This document shows positions 24,495 to 33,436 of a stretch of 64,000 nt of DNA, piece after piece; the first letter of the stretch is position 1, and each line of letters starts with the position of its first letter. A program made the position numbers and the translations under genes. The stretch comes from an uncultured Prevotella sp. (GTDB lineage Bacteria; Bacteroidota; Bacteroidia; Bacteroidales; Bacteroidaceae): NCBI GenBank assembly GCA_944320305.1, contig CALUGW010000001.1, forward strand, positions 62,001 to 126,000. The letters are read 5' to 3'. Under the pieces are notes generated by a model. It saw only the letters and a program-made list of their open reading frames with translations. It ran no database searches and was not told the origin of the DNA.

Positions 24495-26654
24495 ATGAGA
24501 GTATATCAGACAAACGAAATTAAAAACATTGCGCTGCTTGGCAGTGCGGGTAGCGGCAAGACCACTCTTGCCGAGTCAATGCTTTATGAGGCGGGCATCA
24601 TAAAACGCCGCGGTTCTGTTGAGGCCAAAAACACCGTGAGCGATTATTTTCCTGTCGAGCAGGAATACGGCTACTCGGTGTTCTCGACGGTATTTCATGT
24701 TGAGTGGAACAACAAGAAACTGAACATCATCGATTGTCCCGGAGCGGATGATTTCGTTGGAGGAGCAATCACGGCGCTCAATGTTACCGACCAGGCCGTG
24801 ATTCTTATCAACGGACAGTACGGGCCGGAGGTCGGCACTCAGAACAATTTCAGATATACGGAGAAGCTGAAAAAGCCGGTCATATTCCTTGTGAATCAGC
24901 TCGACAGCGACAAGTGCGACTTTGACGCCGTGGTGGCTCAGATGAAAGACATCTACGGGCCCAAGTGCGTCCAGATACAATATCCCATCACGACAGGCCC
25001 CGGATTCAACTCTCTCATAGACGTGCTTCTGATGAAGAAATACTCGTGGAAGCCAGAGGGAGGCGCACCCATAATAGAGGAGATTCCCGCCGAGGAGATG
25101 GACAAGGCCATGGAGCTGCACAAGGTATTGGTGGAGGCCGCTGCCGAAAACGACGAGGGGCTCATGGAGAAATTCTTCGAGGAGGAGACCCTGACAGAGG
25201 ACGAGATGCGCGAGGGCATCCGCAAGGGGCTGGTGACCAGGAGCATCTTCCCCGTGTTCTGCGTCTGCGCCGGCAAGGATATGGGCGTGCGCCGTCTTAT
25301 GGAGTTCCTCGGCAATGTGGTGCCTTTCGTGAGCGAGATGCCGAAAGTCCACGACACAAGAGGCGAGGAGATTGCGGCCGACAGCAACGGACCCACATCG
25401 CTCTACTTCTTCAAGACCGGCGTGGAGCCTCATATCGGCGAGGTGTCATACTTCAAGGTGATGAGCGGAACCGTAAAGGCTGGCGACGACCTCACCAACG
25501 CAGACCGCGGGTCGAGGGAGCGCATGGCGCAGCTCTTTGCCTGTGCGGGCGCAAACCGCATCGCCGTGGACCAGATGTGCGCCGGCGACATAGGCTGCAC
25601 CGTCAAGCTGAAGGATGTGAAGACGGGCAACGCTCTCAACGGCAAGGACTGTGATTATAAATACGACTTCATAAAATATCCCAACTCTAAGTACTCGCGC
25701 GCCATCAAGGCCGTCAACGAGCAGGAGACGGAGAAGATGATGGCCGCCCTGCTGAAGATGAGGCAGGAGGATCCGACGTGGGTGATTGAGCAGAGCAAAG
25801 AGCTGAGGCAGACCATCGTGCACGGCCAGGGAGAGTTCCACCTGCGCACGCTGAAGTGGCGTCTGGAGAACAATGAGAAAATCCAGGTCAGGTTTGAGGA
25901 GCCGAAGATTCCTTACCGCGAGACCATAACGAAGGCTGCCCGTGCCGATTACCGCCACAAGAAGCAGTCGGGCGGCGCCGGACAGTTCGGCGAGGTGCAC
26001 CTGATTGTGGAGCCATACGCAGAGGGAATGCCCGACCCCACGGTGTTCAAGTTCGGCGGACAGGAGTATCGCATCAACGTCAAGAACAAAGAGGAGATAG
26101 ACCTGGAGTGGGGCGGCAAGCTCGTATTTATCAACTCTGTTGTTGGCGGAGCCATCGACGCGCGTTTCATGCCCGCCATTCTCAAGGGCGTGATGGAGCG
26201 CATGGAGCGCGGCCCGCTCACCGGCAGCTATGCCCGCGATGTGCGTGTGATAGTCTACGACGGCAAGATGCACCCGGTGGATTCAAACGAGCTGTCGTTC
26301 ATGCTTGCCGGCCGCAATGCGTTTGCTGCAGCGTTCAAGGAGGCAGGCCCAAAGATTCTGGAGCCGATATACGACCTTGAGGTATTCGTGCCGGCCGACT
26401 TCATGGGCGATGTGATGAGCGACCTGCAGGGGCGCCGCGCCATGATTATGGGTATGGACAGCGAGGCCGGCTACCAGAAACTGCAGGCCAAGATTCCGCT
26501 GAAGGAACTTTCAAACTACAGCATATCGCTCAGCTCGCTGACCGGCGGGCGCGCATCGTTCACCACAAAGTTCGCAAGCTACGAGCTTGTGCCCAACGAC
26601 ATCCAGACCCAGCTGGTCAAGGAGCACGAGGCCGAGCTTGAGAAAGAGGACTGA
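24495..26654 (+). CDS. EF-G paralogue (EF-G2 type) with altered GTPase centre
   Basis: 719 residues with all five EF-G domains. P-loop GSAGSGKTT (16-24). Switch I reads EQEYGYSV where EF-G has an ERGIT motif; G3 reads D80-CPG-A84 where EF-G has DTPGH, so the catalytic His is Ala; G4 is NQLD (134-137). The C-terminal domains (GQFGEVHL, ARDVRVIVYDGKMHPVDSNELSF) look intact. A second EF-G of this sort in Bacteroides thetaiotaomicron has been described as working without GTP hydrolysis and aiding gut colonisation; this looks like its counterpart. It is not in a ribosomal operon, which supports a paralogue. Confidence 0.85.
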   Translation: MRVYQTNEIKNIALLGSAGSGKTTLAESMLYEAGIIKRRGSVEAKNTVSDYFPVEQEYGYSVFSTVFHVEWNNKKLNIIDCPGADDFVGGAITALNVTDQAVILINGQYGPEVGTQNNFRYTEKLKKPVIFLVNQLDSDKCDFDAVVAQMKDIYGPKCVQIQYPITTGPGFNSLIDVLLMKKYSWKPEGGAPIIEEIPAEEMDKAMELHKVLVEAAAENDEGLMEKFFEEETLTEDEMREGIRKGLVTRSIFPVFCVCAGKDMGVRRLMEFLGNVVPFVSEMPKVHDTRGEEIAADSNGPTSLYFFKTGVEPHIGEVSYFKVMSGTVKAGDDLTNADRGSRERMAQLFACAGANRIAVDQMCAGDIGCTVKLKDVKTGNALNGKDCDYKYDFIKYPNSKYSRAIKAVNEQETEKMMAALLKMRQEDPTWVIEQSKELRQTIVHGQGEFHLRTLKWRLENNEKIQVRFEEPKIPYRETITKAARADYRHKKQSGGAGQFGEVHLIVEPYAEGMPDPTVFKFGGQEYRINVKNKEEIDLEWGGKLVFINSVVGGAIDARFMPAILKGVMERMERGPLTGSYARDVRVIVYDGKMHPVDSNELSFMLAGRNAFAAAFKEAGPKILEPIYDLEVFVPADFMGDVMSDLQGRRAMIMGMDSEAGYQKLQAKIPLKELSNYSISLSSLTGGRASFTTKFASYELVPNDIQTQLVKEHEAELEKED

Positions 26655-26720
26655 GGCTCTTGCGTGCCGCGGGCGTAGGGATTCGCTCTTTATGGCCATT
26701 GTGGCGCGGCAGGCACACCG

Positions 26721-26791
26721 GCCGCAGCAAGCAGGGCTGCAACCGACGGGCTTTAGCCCCGGGCAGCCCCGCCTGTTGCGGCTTTTTTTTT
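26721..26791 (+). terminator. Terminator of the EF-G paralogue gene
   Basis: Long stem, GCCGCA...GGGCTGC (26721-26740) with GGCAGCC...TGCGGC (26762-26782), one or two bulges, followed by nine T. Confidence 0.85.
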
Positions 26792-26860
26792 GTTAACACT
26801 TTTAAGTTAAAGCCGTTAATTTCTGCGTTATGGCGTAACGTGCTGATTCTCACAGCTTTG

Positions 26861-26948
26861 CGACATGGGGCATTTTGCTCTGCGAAAAGGCCTGTATTGG
26901 AGGCCGATACAGGCCGTTTCAGAGTCCGAAACGGCCTATATCGCAAAG
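26861..26948. repeat. 22-base tandem array, locus D (4 units)
   Basis: Units start at 26861, 26883, 26905 and 26927, exactly 22 apart, with CGAAAAGGCC, CGATACAGGCC and CGAAACGGCC. The rest of the 26655-27356 gap contains the terminator above and the rprX promoter; 26960-27340 shows no gene or structure I can support. Confidence 0.75.
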
Positions 26949-27343
26949 CACTGCGGCAGGTGGCCTGATAAGAGTAGGGGCTGGGCTGTTTTTAGTTACA
27001 TATATGCAAGTAACGTTGGCGATGAATGGGGGCCGCTGTGTGACAGTCTTTAAATTTTTTGTGGAGTTGTGCTATATCTTAACCACTGTTCCCACTTGTC
27101 TGCCTCAATGCCTGATTAAAATGCAAAATGAAAGTCCGCGCTCTGCTTAACGAATACAACTGAGTCCGAAGAAACTTTTGTCTCGGATTCAAATATCCCT
27201 CATGGAAAAATGGGTATGATAAAGGAGTGAAAACGTAACGGTCTTAATTGCATATTTGCAACTAAAAAACCGGCATCTTATTAATATTGTTAAATCATGG
27301 GCGATTTGTTAATCGTTTTGAGTTAATATATTGAATTTTAGCC

Positions 27344-27351
27344 TATCTTTG
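27344..27351 (+). promoter_or_regulatory. -7 element TATCTTTG of rprX
   Basis: TATCTTTG ends 5 bases before ATG 27357, with TTTG at 27317-27320 (23-base gap, slightly long). Transcription would begin at or next to the ATG, giving a leaderless mRNA, or translation starts at the second ATG (27369). Confidence 0.6.
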
Positions 27352-27356
27352 CCCAC

Positions 27357-28904
27357 ATGAAAAAATCAATGATATGGGCAATAGCGGTCGTTATGGGACT
27401 GGCGTTCCTGGGATTGCTCCTCATGCAGCTTTCGTACATTGAGGAAATGGCGAAGATGAAGAAGGAGCAGTTCGACGAGTCCGTCAACCGCAGTTTGTAT
27501 CAGGCGTCAAGAAATCTTGAGGTCAACGAGACGCTCCGCTATCTGGAAAAGAACATCAATGAGACAGAACGCCGCGGCGGCAGGCGCGACACGGCGCGTG
27601 ACATGGCCGCAAGCGACTCTGTGAACCATTCGCTGCATTATTCCGCTGCCGAAAGAGGCGGCTATTCGTCTTTTCAGCTGAAGACAATCACCGTCAAGCC
27701 CTCGGCCGTTCCAAAGGCCATAATTCTCCGTTCGGACAAGAGCACAATAAGCGAGGCCTCAAAATCTCTTCAGGAGATAGTGCGCAACCGCTATGTCTAC
27801 CAGAAGACCCTGCTTGACGAGGTGGTCTACAACATATTGTACACCGCGAGCGACCGCCCCCTGAAGGAGCGCATAAACTTCCGCCTGCTCGACCAGGACC
27901 TGCGCGCCGAACTGCTGAACAACGGCATAAACATCCCCTATCACTTCACGGTCTCGACTACAGACGGGCGCGAAGTGTACCGCTGTCCGGACTATACTGA
28001 CGAGGGCGAGGCATACACCTACCAGCAGATACTGTTCAGAAACGACCCGTCGTCAAAGATGGGCGTGCTGAAAATACATTTCCCCGACATCAACAGCTAC
28101 ATCTTCTCGAGCGTCAGGTTTATGATTCCGTCGGTCGTGTTTACAATTGTTCTGCTGATAACATTCCTGTTCACAATCATCGTGATATTCAGGCAGAAAC
28201 GCTATACGGAAATAAAGAATGACTTCATAAACAACATGACACACGAGCTGAAGACCCCGATTGCGAGCATCTCGCTGGCGTCGCAGATGCTGAGCGACGA
28301 CAGTGTGAGCAAGAGTCCGGTTATGATGAAGCATCTGGGCGGAGTGATTAGCGAAGAGTCGAAGCGTCTGAGGTTTCTTGTGGAGAAGGTGCTGCAGATG
28401 TCGATGTTTGACAAGGAGAAAGCCGTTTTCAAGAAAAAAGAGCTCGACCTCAACGAGATGGTGGAGAATGCGGCACATTCGTTCGCGCTGCGCGTGGAGC
28501 ATACCGGCGGCAAGATTTACACCGACATAGAGGCTGTCGATTCAAAAATATATGTCGATGAGATGCACTTCCAGAATGTCATATTCAATCTGATGGACAA
28601 CGCCGTGAAGTACAGAAACCCGGACAAGCCGCTGGACATCTACCTGAAGACCTGGAACGACGACGGGCGCCTGTATCTATCCGTCCGCGACACAGGAGTG
28701 GGCATAAAGAAAGAGAACTTGAAGAAAATATTCGAGAAGTTCTATCGGGTGCATACCGGCAACCGGCACGACGCAAAGGGATTCGGCCTGGGGCTGGCAT
28801 ACGTCAAGAAGATTGTAGACCTGCATAAAGGCGAGATACGGGTTGAAAGCGAATTTGGCAAGGGCACATGCTTTGTCATATCGCTCCCGGTAATGAAAGA
28901 TTAG
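27357..28904 (+). CDS. rprX: Sensor histidine kinase RprX
   Basis: 515 residues. One helix at 7-25, a periplasmic sensor region to about 255, a second helix (about 258-280), then the kinase: His296 in NMTHELKTPIAS, N-box FNLMDNAVKYRN, G1 VRDTGVGIKK, F-box IFEKFYR and G2 GFGLGLAYVKK. Layout, length and the paired regulator match RprX/RprY of Bacteroides and Porphyromonas. The signal is not known from sequence. rprY follows 37 bases later. Confidence 0.88.
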   Translation: MKKSMIWAIAVVMGLAFLGLLLMQLSYIEEMAKMKKEQFDESVNRSLYQASRNLEVNETLRYLEKNINETERRGGRRDTARDMAASDSVNHSLHYSAAERGGYSSFQLKTITVKPSAVPKAIILRSDKSTISEASKSLQEIVRNRYVYQKTLLDEVVYNILYTASDRPLKERINFRLLDQDLRAELLNNGINIPYHFTVSTTDGREVYRCPDYTDEGEAYTYQQILFRNDPSSKMGVLKIHFPDINSYIFSSVRFMIPSVVFTIVLLITFLFTIIVIFRQKRYTEIKNDFINNMTHELKTPIASISLASQMLSDDSVSKSPVMMKHLGGVISEESKRLRFLVEKVLQMSMFDKEKAVFKKKELDLNEMVENAAHSFALRVEHTGGKIYTDIEAVDSKIYVDEMHFQNVIFNLMDNAVKYRNPDKPLDIYLKTWNDDGRLYLSVRDTGVGIKKENLKKIFEKFYRVHTGNRHDAKGFGLGLAYVKKIVDLHKGEIRVESEFGKGTCFVISLPVMKD

Positions 28905-28941
28905 AAGCAAAACAGTATTAACAATTTAAAAACTTGTAGCT

Positions 28942-29640
28942 ATGGATGAAAATTTGAAGATTCTTCTCTGTGAGGACGACGAGAACCTGGGTATGCTGCT
29001 GAGAGAGTATCTTGCAGCCAAGGGCTATTCTGCAGAGCTTTGCCCTGACGGTGAGGTGGGATATAAGACATTCCTGAAGGGTAAGTTCGACATTTGTGTG
29101 CTTGACGTGATGATGCCCAAGAAGGACGGATTCACTCTCGCGCAGGAAATCCGGGCTGCCAACGCAGAGATTCCAATCATATTCCTCACCGCGAAAACAC
29201 TGAAAGAGGACATATTGGAGGGCTTCAAGATCGGTGCAGACGATTACATCACGAAGCCGTTCTCAATGGAGGAGCTTGTGTTCCGTATAGAGGCCATCTT
29301 GCGTCGTGTGCGCGGCAAGAAGAACAAGGAGAGCACGATCTACCACATCGGCCGCTTCACATTCGACACACAGAAGCAGCTGCTCACAATCGGCGACAAG
29401 CAGACAAAGCTTACAACTAAGGAGAACGAGCTGCTGGCGCTGCTCTGCAGCCACACCAATGAGATCCTGCAGCGCGATTTCGCCCTGAAGACAATCTGGA
29501 TAGACGACAATTATTTCAACGCAAGGTCCATGGACGTTTACATCACCAAGCTGCGCAAGCACTTGAAGGATGACGACCAGATAGAGATCATAAACATCCA
29601 CGGCAAGGGCTATAAGCTCATCGCGCCCGAAGAGGAATGA
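28942..29640 (+). CDS. rprY: OmpR-family response regulator RprY
   Basis: 232 residues. Receiver domain at 1-125 with LLCEDDENLGMLL (acid pocket), phospho-acceptor Asp55 in VLDVMMPKKDG, Thr in FLTAKT and Lys in ITKPF. A winged-helix DNA-binding domain spans 135-230 (LTTKENELLALLCSHTNEI, SMDVYITKLRKHL, INIHGKGYKL). Co-transcribed with rprX and followed by a strong terminator. Confidence 0.92.
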   Translation: MDENLKILLCEDDENLGMLLREYLAAKGYSAELCPDGEVGYKTFLKGKFDICVLDVMMPKKDGFTLAQEIRAANAEIPIIFLTAKTLKEDILEGFKIGADDYITKPFSMEELVFRIEAILRRVRGKKNKESTIYHIGRFTFDTQKQLLTIGDKQTKLTTKENELLALLCSHTNEILQRDFALKTIWIDDNYFNARSMDVYITKLRKHLKDDDQIEIINIHGKGYKLIAPEEE

Positions 29641-29684
29641 GCCGCAGGCTTCCGCGAGGCCTTGAACAGAGTTGACTTTTATTG

Positions 29685-29721
29685 GCATGGGGCAGTCTTC
29701 GATATGAAAGCTGCCCCATGC
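29685..29721 (+). terminator. Terminator of rprXY
   Basis: Perfect 11-base stem GCATGGGGCAG (29685-29695) with its complement (29711-29721), then TTTGTTTTT. Confidence 0.9.
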
Positions 29722-29755
29722 TTTGTTTTTCAAGGTGCGGCTGGAGCGCTTGTGT

Positions 29756-29820
29756 GTGGCGTGTCTCGCATACCGCCCTGCGAATATTTGGCCATCTGGC
29801 AAATTGCGGACATTAATTAA
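29756..29820 (+). repeat. Diverged fragment of the palindromic element family
   Basis: Bases 29756-29775 match 6543-6562 exactly (20 bases, contains GTGTCTCGCATACC). The following CTGGCAAATTGCGGACATT resembles the other end of that element (near 6671-6692). The palindrome itself is missing. Confidence 0.55.
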
Positions 29821-29834
29821 GATAAGAGCAACCC

Positions 29835-30014
29835 TCAGTATTTGCCGCTTCTTTTTATAGCGGCAATGTAAACTATTATTCCAAGCACAATCATGGAAAG
29901 GGCGGATATTTGCACGCCATTTGTGTTTGTCCATCCGCAAAACGCACTGGCGGTCAAGGTCAGGGCGCCTGCGGTTACGAGCAGAATGCCGAGAAAAGGT
30001 ATGCTTTTTTTCAT
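29835..30014 (-). CDS. Small two-helix membrane protein
   Basis: 59 residues starting MKKSIPFLGILLVTAGALTL. Two hydrophobic segments (about 5-24 and 34-53) are joined by a short polar loop CGWTNTNGVQ, and the end is basic (AAIKRSGKY). I recall similar short inner-membrane proteins in Bacteroidales without known function. Start chosen at the ATG ending at 30014; an ATG two codons earlier (30020) is possible. Confidence 0.65.
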   Translation of the reverse strand: MKKSIPFLGILLVTAGALTLTASAFCGWTNTNGVQISALSMIVLGIIVYIAAIKRSGKY

Positions 30015-30072
30015 AATCATCGCATTGAATACTGTTAGATAAAAAATACACTCTCGTTAGCCAAATGCCTCG

Positions 30073-30080
30073 CAAAGGTA
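30073..30080 (-). promoter_or_regulatory. -7 element TACCTTTG of the small membrane gene
   Basis: TACCTTTG on the minus strand, 58 bases before the ATG. No correctly spaced -33 motif. Confidence 0.5.
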
Positions 30081-30105
30081 CGAAAAAAATATGGAATAAG
30101 CAGAT

Positions 30106-30198
30106 GTTCAAAATTAATTGCCATCAAATAGCACACAAGATGGTGGCAAAGATGCGCAAGAGCACCTGCAAGGTATGCTATATCGATTAATTTTGAAC
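30106..30198. repeat. 93-base segment bounded by a perfect 13-base inverted repeat
   Basis: GTTCAAAATTAAT (30106-30118) and its exact complement (30186-30198). Inside, TGCCATC and GATGGTGGCA can pair as well. It could be a cruciform, a small mobile remnant or an RNA hairpin; no ORF. Confidence 0.5.
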
Positions 30199-30381
30199 GG
30201 CTACTTACAATCCGCTTGCTGTTTTTAAAAAGTTGAAGACAGACCGTGAGGTTGTTTTCAAATCCCGTTTTCAATCGTTTTCAACAGAATCTCAAGGCGG
30301 GCGCAGGTGCGCTGTCGCGCCATTATAGAATGTTAACAAAACAAAGTCGCGGGATTGTTTCTCAGTAAGGAAAATATTTAA

Positions 30382-30389
30382 TACCTTTG
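30382..30389 (+). promoter_or_regulatory. -7 element TACCTTTG upstream of riboflavin synthase
   Basis: TACCTTTG about 230 bases before the riboflavin synthase ATG. This implies a long 5' leader or a separate small RNA. Confidence 0.55.
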
Positions 30390-30394
30390 CAATA

Positions 30395-30600
30395 CAAACA
30401 AGACACAAGCCATAGGTCGTATCGGTTAGATTGGGATACTCATCAAATTTAAAACGAAAACTGAGAAACCTTCGCCGTTCGATGGCGGGCCACAAGTCCT
30501 CACGGACGAGCAGAAATGCCGGTGGATTACAAAGGCGGCGAGATCTCTAATCTTATGCAAGTAGGAGTTTTCATCACATCATCGGTACGACCTTTCTTTT
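30395..30600 (+). other. Long leader before riboflavin synthase, possibly structured
   Basis: Local hairpins are visible: CGCCGTTCGATGGCG (about 30469-30483), GTCCTCACGGAC (about 30496-30507), and AGATT near 30428 can pair with AATCT near 30550. The FMN riboswitch core is not present. It may be a regulatory leader or an independent RNA. Evidence is only the promoter, the length and these hairpins. Confidence 0.35.
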
Positions 30601-30621
30601 TTTCTATAACAATTTGTCATT

Positions 30622-31224
30622 ATGTTTTCTGGAATAATAGAGGAGTTTGCCACCGTTGTCGGCATCAGGAAAGACAGGGAAAATATCGATTTCACGCTGA
30701 AATGCTCGTTTGTTGACGAGTTGAAGATAGACCAGAGTGTGGCTCACAATGGGGTGTGCCTCACTGTTGTGGCCATCAAGGACGGCACATACACTGTAAC
30801 CGCCATGAAAGAGACTCTGGAACGCACCAATCTCGGTCTGCTGAAGGTTGGCGACAAGGTGAACGTGGAGCGCTCAATGCTTATGAACGGGCGGCTCGAC
30901 GGGCATATCGTGCAGGGTCATGTGGACTGCACGGCGCGCTGCACAGCCATGGAAGACGCCGGCGGCAGCACATATTTCACATTCGAGTACAAGCGTGACG
31001 CCGGTATGGCGCGCCGGGGATATTTCACCGTAGACAAGGGCAGCGTCACTGTCAACGGTGTGTCGCTCACGGTGTGCGGTCCTACGGAGAACACATTTAA
31101 GGTGGCTATAATCCCCTACACCTTTGAGCATACCAACTTCTGCGACATAAAGCCCGGGTCTGTCGTCAACATAGAGTTTGACATTCTGGGCAAGTATATC
31201 GCGCGCTTGCAGCAGTTGCAGTGA
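30622..31224 (+). CDS. ribE: Riboflavin synthase, alpha subunit
   Basis: 200 residues made of two tandem lumazine-binding repeats (about 1-95 and 96-195). It starts MFSGIIEE, with NGVCLTVV in repeat one and LDGHIVQGHVD at the junction; repeat two has VNGVSLTVC and FEHTNF. It dismutates two 6,7-dimethyl-8-ribityllumazine into riboflavin and a pyrimidine. Other rib genes are not in the window. Confidence 0.95.
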   Translation: MFSGIIEEFATVVGIRKDRENIDFTLKCSFVDELKIDQSVAHNGVCLTVVAIKDGTYTVTAMKETLERTNLGLLKVGDKVNVERSMLMNGRLDGHIVQGHVDCTARCTAMEDAGGSTYFTFEYKRDAGMARRGYFTVDKGSVTVNGVSLTVCGPTENTFKVAIIPYTFEHTNFCDIKPGSVVNIEFDILGKYIARLQQLQ

Positions 31225-31257
31225 ATTAATGCCTTATCTTCAAGCGGGTCGTTGGGT

Positions 31258-31300
31258 GCATGCTGCCGATTGCAGGGCGTTTTGCTCATCGGCAGTATGC
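31258..31300 (+). terminator. Hairpin after riboflavin synthase
   Basis: GCATGCTGCCGAT (31258-31270) pairs with ATCGGCAGTATGC (31288-31300) with one mismatch. No T-tract follows, so termination is uncertain. The rest of the 31225-31516 gap holds the moxR promoter only. Confidence 0.45.
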
Positions 31301-31455
31301 AGAGCCGGCGCGTAAGCCGTCTGTTCAAACAGGCGGCCCGAATGCCGGAACGGCGCAGGTTTCCCTGAATCCAAAACTTTCTTAAAATGCGCGGGTTGGG
31401 AAACCTTTTTAATATAATTTAGAATGAGAATTGCCGCAAAGAGTGGCATAATGAG

Positions 31456-31463
31456 TATTTTTG
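31456..31463 (+). promoter_or_regulatory. -7 element TATTTTTG of the moxR-bat operon
   Basis: TATTTTTG, 53 bases before moxR; TTG at 31431-31433 is a possible -33 element (22-base gap). Confidence 0.55.
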
Positions 31464-31516
31464 CACCGCCTTTGAGGAGGCACGGAACATTAAAACCACA
31501 AAACAGAAGAACAATT

Positions 31517-32512
31517 ATGGCAGAAGCTATCGACATCCGCGAGCTGAACCTGCGGATTGAACAACAGAGCGGGTTCGTAACCAATCTGACGGCGGGCATG
31601 GACCGCGTGATTGTGGGGCAGAAGCACCTGGTGGACACGCTGCTCATAGGGCTGCTCAGCGACGGCCACATACTGCTTGAAGGTGTGCCCGGCCTGGCCA
31701 AGACGCTGGCCATCAAGACTCTTGCGCAGCTCATAGCGGCCGACTACAGCCGCATTCAGTTCACGCCAGACCTGCTGCCGGCCGACGTCGTGGGCACGAT
31801 GATATACTCACAGAAGGAGGAGCGCTTCTCGGTGAAGAAAGGTCCGGTGTTCGCCAACTTTGTGCTGGCCGACGAGATAAACCGCGCCCCGGCCAAGGTG
31901 CAGAGCGCACTGCTCGAGGCCATGCAGGAGAAGCAGGTGACGATAGGCAGCGAGACGTTTCCGCTGCCAGCGCTATTCCTCGTGATGGCCACGCAAAACC
32001 CCATCGAGCAGGAAGGCACTTATCCGCTGCCGGAGGCCCAGACCGACCGCTTTATGCTGAAGGCGGTGATTGACTACCCCACCATCGACGAGGAGAAGAA
32101 AATCATCCGCGAGAACCTCGGCGGCACGTTGCCGGAGGTGCATCCTGTGGTTACGGCCGACGAGATACTGCAGGCGCGCGGCGTGGTGCGCGAGGTCTAC
32201 ATTGACGAGAAGATCGAGCAGTATATAGCAGACATCGTGTTCGCCTCGCGCTATCCCGACCGCTACGGGCTGAAAGAGCTGCGCGGCATGATAGCATTCG
32301 GCGGCAGCCCGCGCGCCAGCATCAGTCTGGCCAAGGCGGCCAGAGCCTACGCCTTCATCAAGCGCAGGGGGTATGTGGTGCCCGAGGACGTGCGCGCCGT
32401 GGCTCACGATGTGCTGCGCCACCGCATCGGCCTTACATACGAGGCCGAGGCAAGCAGCGTGACGGGCGAGGAAATCATAAGCAGGATTATAAATAAGGTG
32501 GAAGTGCCTTAA
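31517..32512 (+). CDS. moxR: MoxR-family AAA+ ATPase
   Basis: 331 residues. Walker A EGVPGLAKTLA, Walker B VLADEINRAP, sensor-1 ATQNPIEQEGTYPLPEAQ, and a lid domain with GGSPRASISLAKAA. MoxR proteins act with von Willebrand factor A proteins to assemble or activate partners; here DUF58 and Bat genes follow directly. Start at ATG 31517 (MAEAIDIRE), downstream of the -7 element; the frame extends further upstream but that part precedes the promoter. Confidence 0.93.
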   Translation: MAEAIDIRELNLRIEQQSGFVTNLTAGMDRVIVGQKHLVDTLLIGLLSDGHILLEGVPGLAKTLAIKTLAQLIAADYSRIQFTPDLLPADVVGTMIYSQKEERFSVKKGPVFANFVLADEINRAPAKVQSALLEAMQEKQVTIGSETFPLPALFLVMATQNPIEQEGTYPLPEAQTDRFMLKAVIDYPTIDEEKKIIRENLGGTLPEVHPVVTADEILQARGVVREVYIDEKIEQYIADIVFASRYPDRYGLKELRGMIAFGGSPRASISLAKAARAYAFIKRRGYVVPEDVRAVAHDVLRHRIGLTYEAEASSVTGEEIISRIINKVEVP

Positions 32513-32514
32513 GG

Positions 32515-33384
32515 ATGGAGCCTCAGGAGATAATAAAAAAGGTAAGGAAGATTGAGATCAAGGCCCGCGGCCTCAGCTCTAACATCTTTGCCGGACAGTA
32601 TCACACTGCCTTCAAGGGGCGCGGTATGGCGTTCAGCGAGGTGCGCGACTACCAGTTCGGCGACGATGTGCGCGACATCGACTGGAACGTCACGGCGCGT
32701 TTCCACCGCCCGTATGTGAAGGTCTTTGAGGAGGAGCGCGAGCTGACGGTGATGCTGCTGATAGATGTCAGCGGCTCGCTTGACTTCGGCACGCGTCGCC
32801 AGATGAAGCGCGACATGGTGACGGAGATTGCCGCCACGCTGGCTTTCAGCGCCATACAGAACAACGACAAGACGGGGGTGATATTCTTCTCCGACAGGAT
32901 TGAGAAATACATTCCACCGAAGAAGGGGCGCAAGCACATCCTGTACATCATCCGCGAGATGCTCGACTTCAGGGGCGCAAGCCGCCGCACAGACATCGGT
33001 GTGGCGCTGGAGTTCCTTTCGGGCGTGATGAAGCGCCGGTGCACCGCGTTCGTGCTGAGCGACTTCTATGTGCGCGGCGACTTCACGCAGCCGCTGACGA
33101 TATGCAGCCGCAAGCATGATGTTGCCGCCATTCAGGTGTATGACCCGTTTGCAAAGGAACTGCCAGACGTGGGGCTTCTAAAGGTTGTTGACGCCGAGAC
33201 CGGCCACGAGCAGTACATCGACACTTCGAGCCGCCGGCTGCGCGAGGCTCACCGCAGCTACTGGTTGCGTCGCGAGGCCACGCTGCAGGAGACGTTCAAC
33301 AAGAGCAATGTTGACAGCATATCAATTGCCACAGACGAGGACTTCGTCAAGGCTCTGCTGATGCTTTTCAAGAAGCGCGGCTGA
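32515..33384 (+). CDS. DUF58 protein (vWA-like) of the Bat operon
   Basis: 289 residues. The DUF58 core AFSEVRDYQFGDDVRDIDWNVTAR (about 40-65) is followed by a vWA-like fold with a MIDAS motif in LLIDVSGSLDFG. It lies 2 bases after moxR, indicating coupling. In Bacteroidetes the order moxR, DUF58, bat genes is conserved; the complex is linked to oxygen or stress tolerance, but the biochemical function is open. Confidence 0.9.
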   Translation: MEPQEIIKKVRKIEIKARGLSSNIFAGQYHTAFKGRGMAFSEVRDYQFGDDVRDIDWNVTARFHRPYVKVFEEERELTVMLLIDVSGSLDFGTRRQMKRDMVTEIAATLAFSAIQNNDKTGVIFFSDRIEKYIPPKKGRKHILYIIREMLDFRGASRRTDIGVALEFLSGVMKRRCTAFVLSDFYVRGDFTQPLTICSRKHDVAAIQVYDPFAKELPDVGLLKVVDAETGHEQYIDTSSRRLREAHRSYWLRREATLQETFNKSNVDSISIATDEDFVKALLMLFKKRG

Positions 33385-33436
33385 CGGAGTGCCGCCGGCA
33401 TGGTCGGCATACGCTCCGCATACATGACAAAGAGAC

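Noticed and set aside
30395-30600. FMN or TPP riboswitch before riboflavin synthase
   Set aside because: A CTGAGA string (near 30458) recalls TPP, but the remaining conserved cores of both aptamers are missing.
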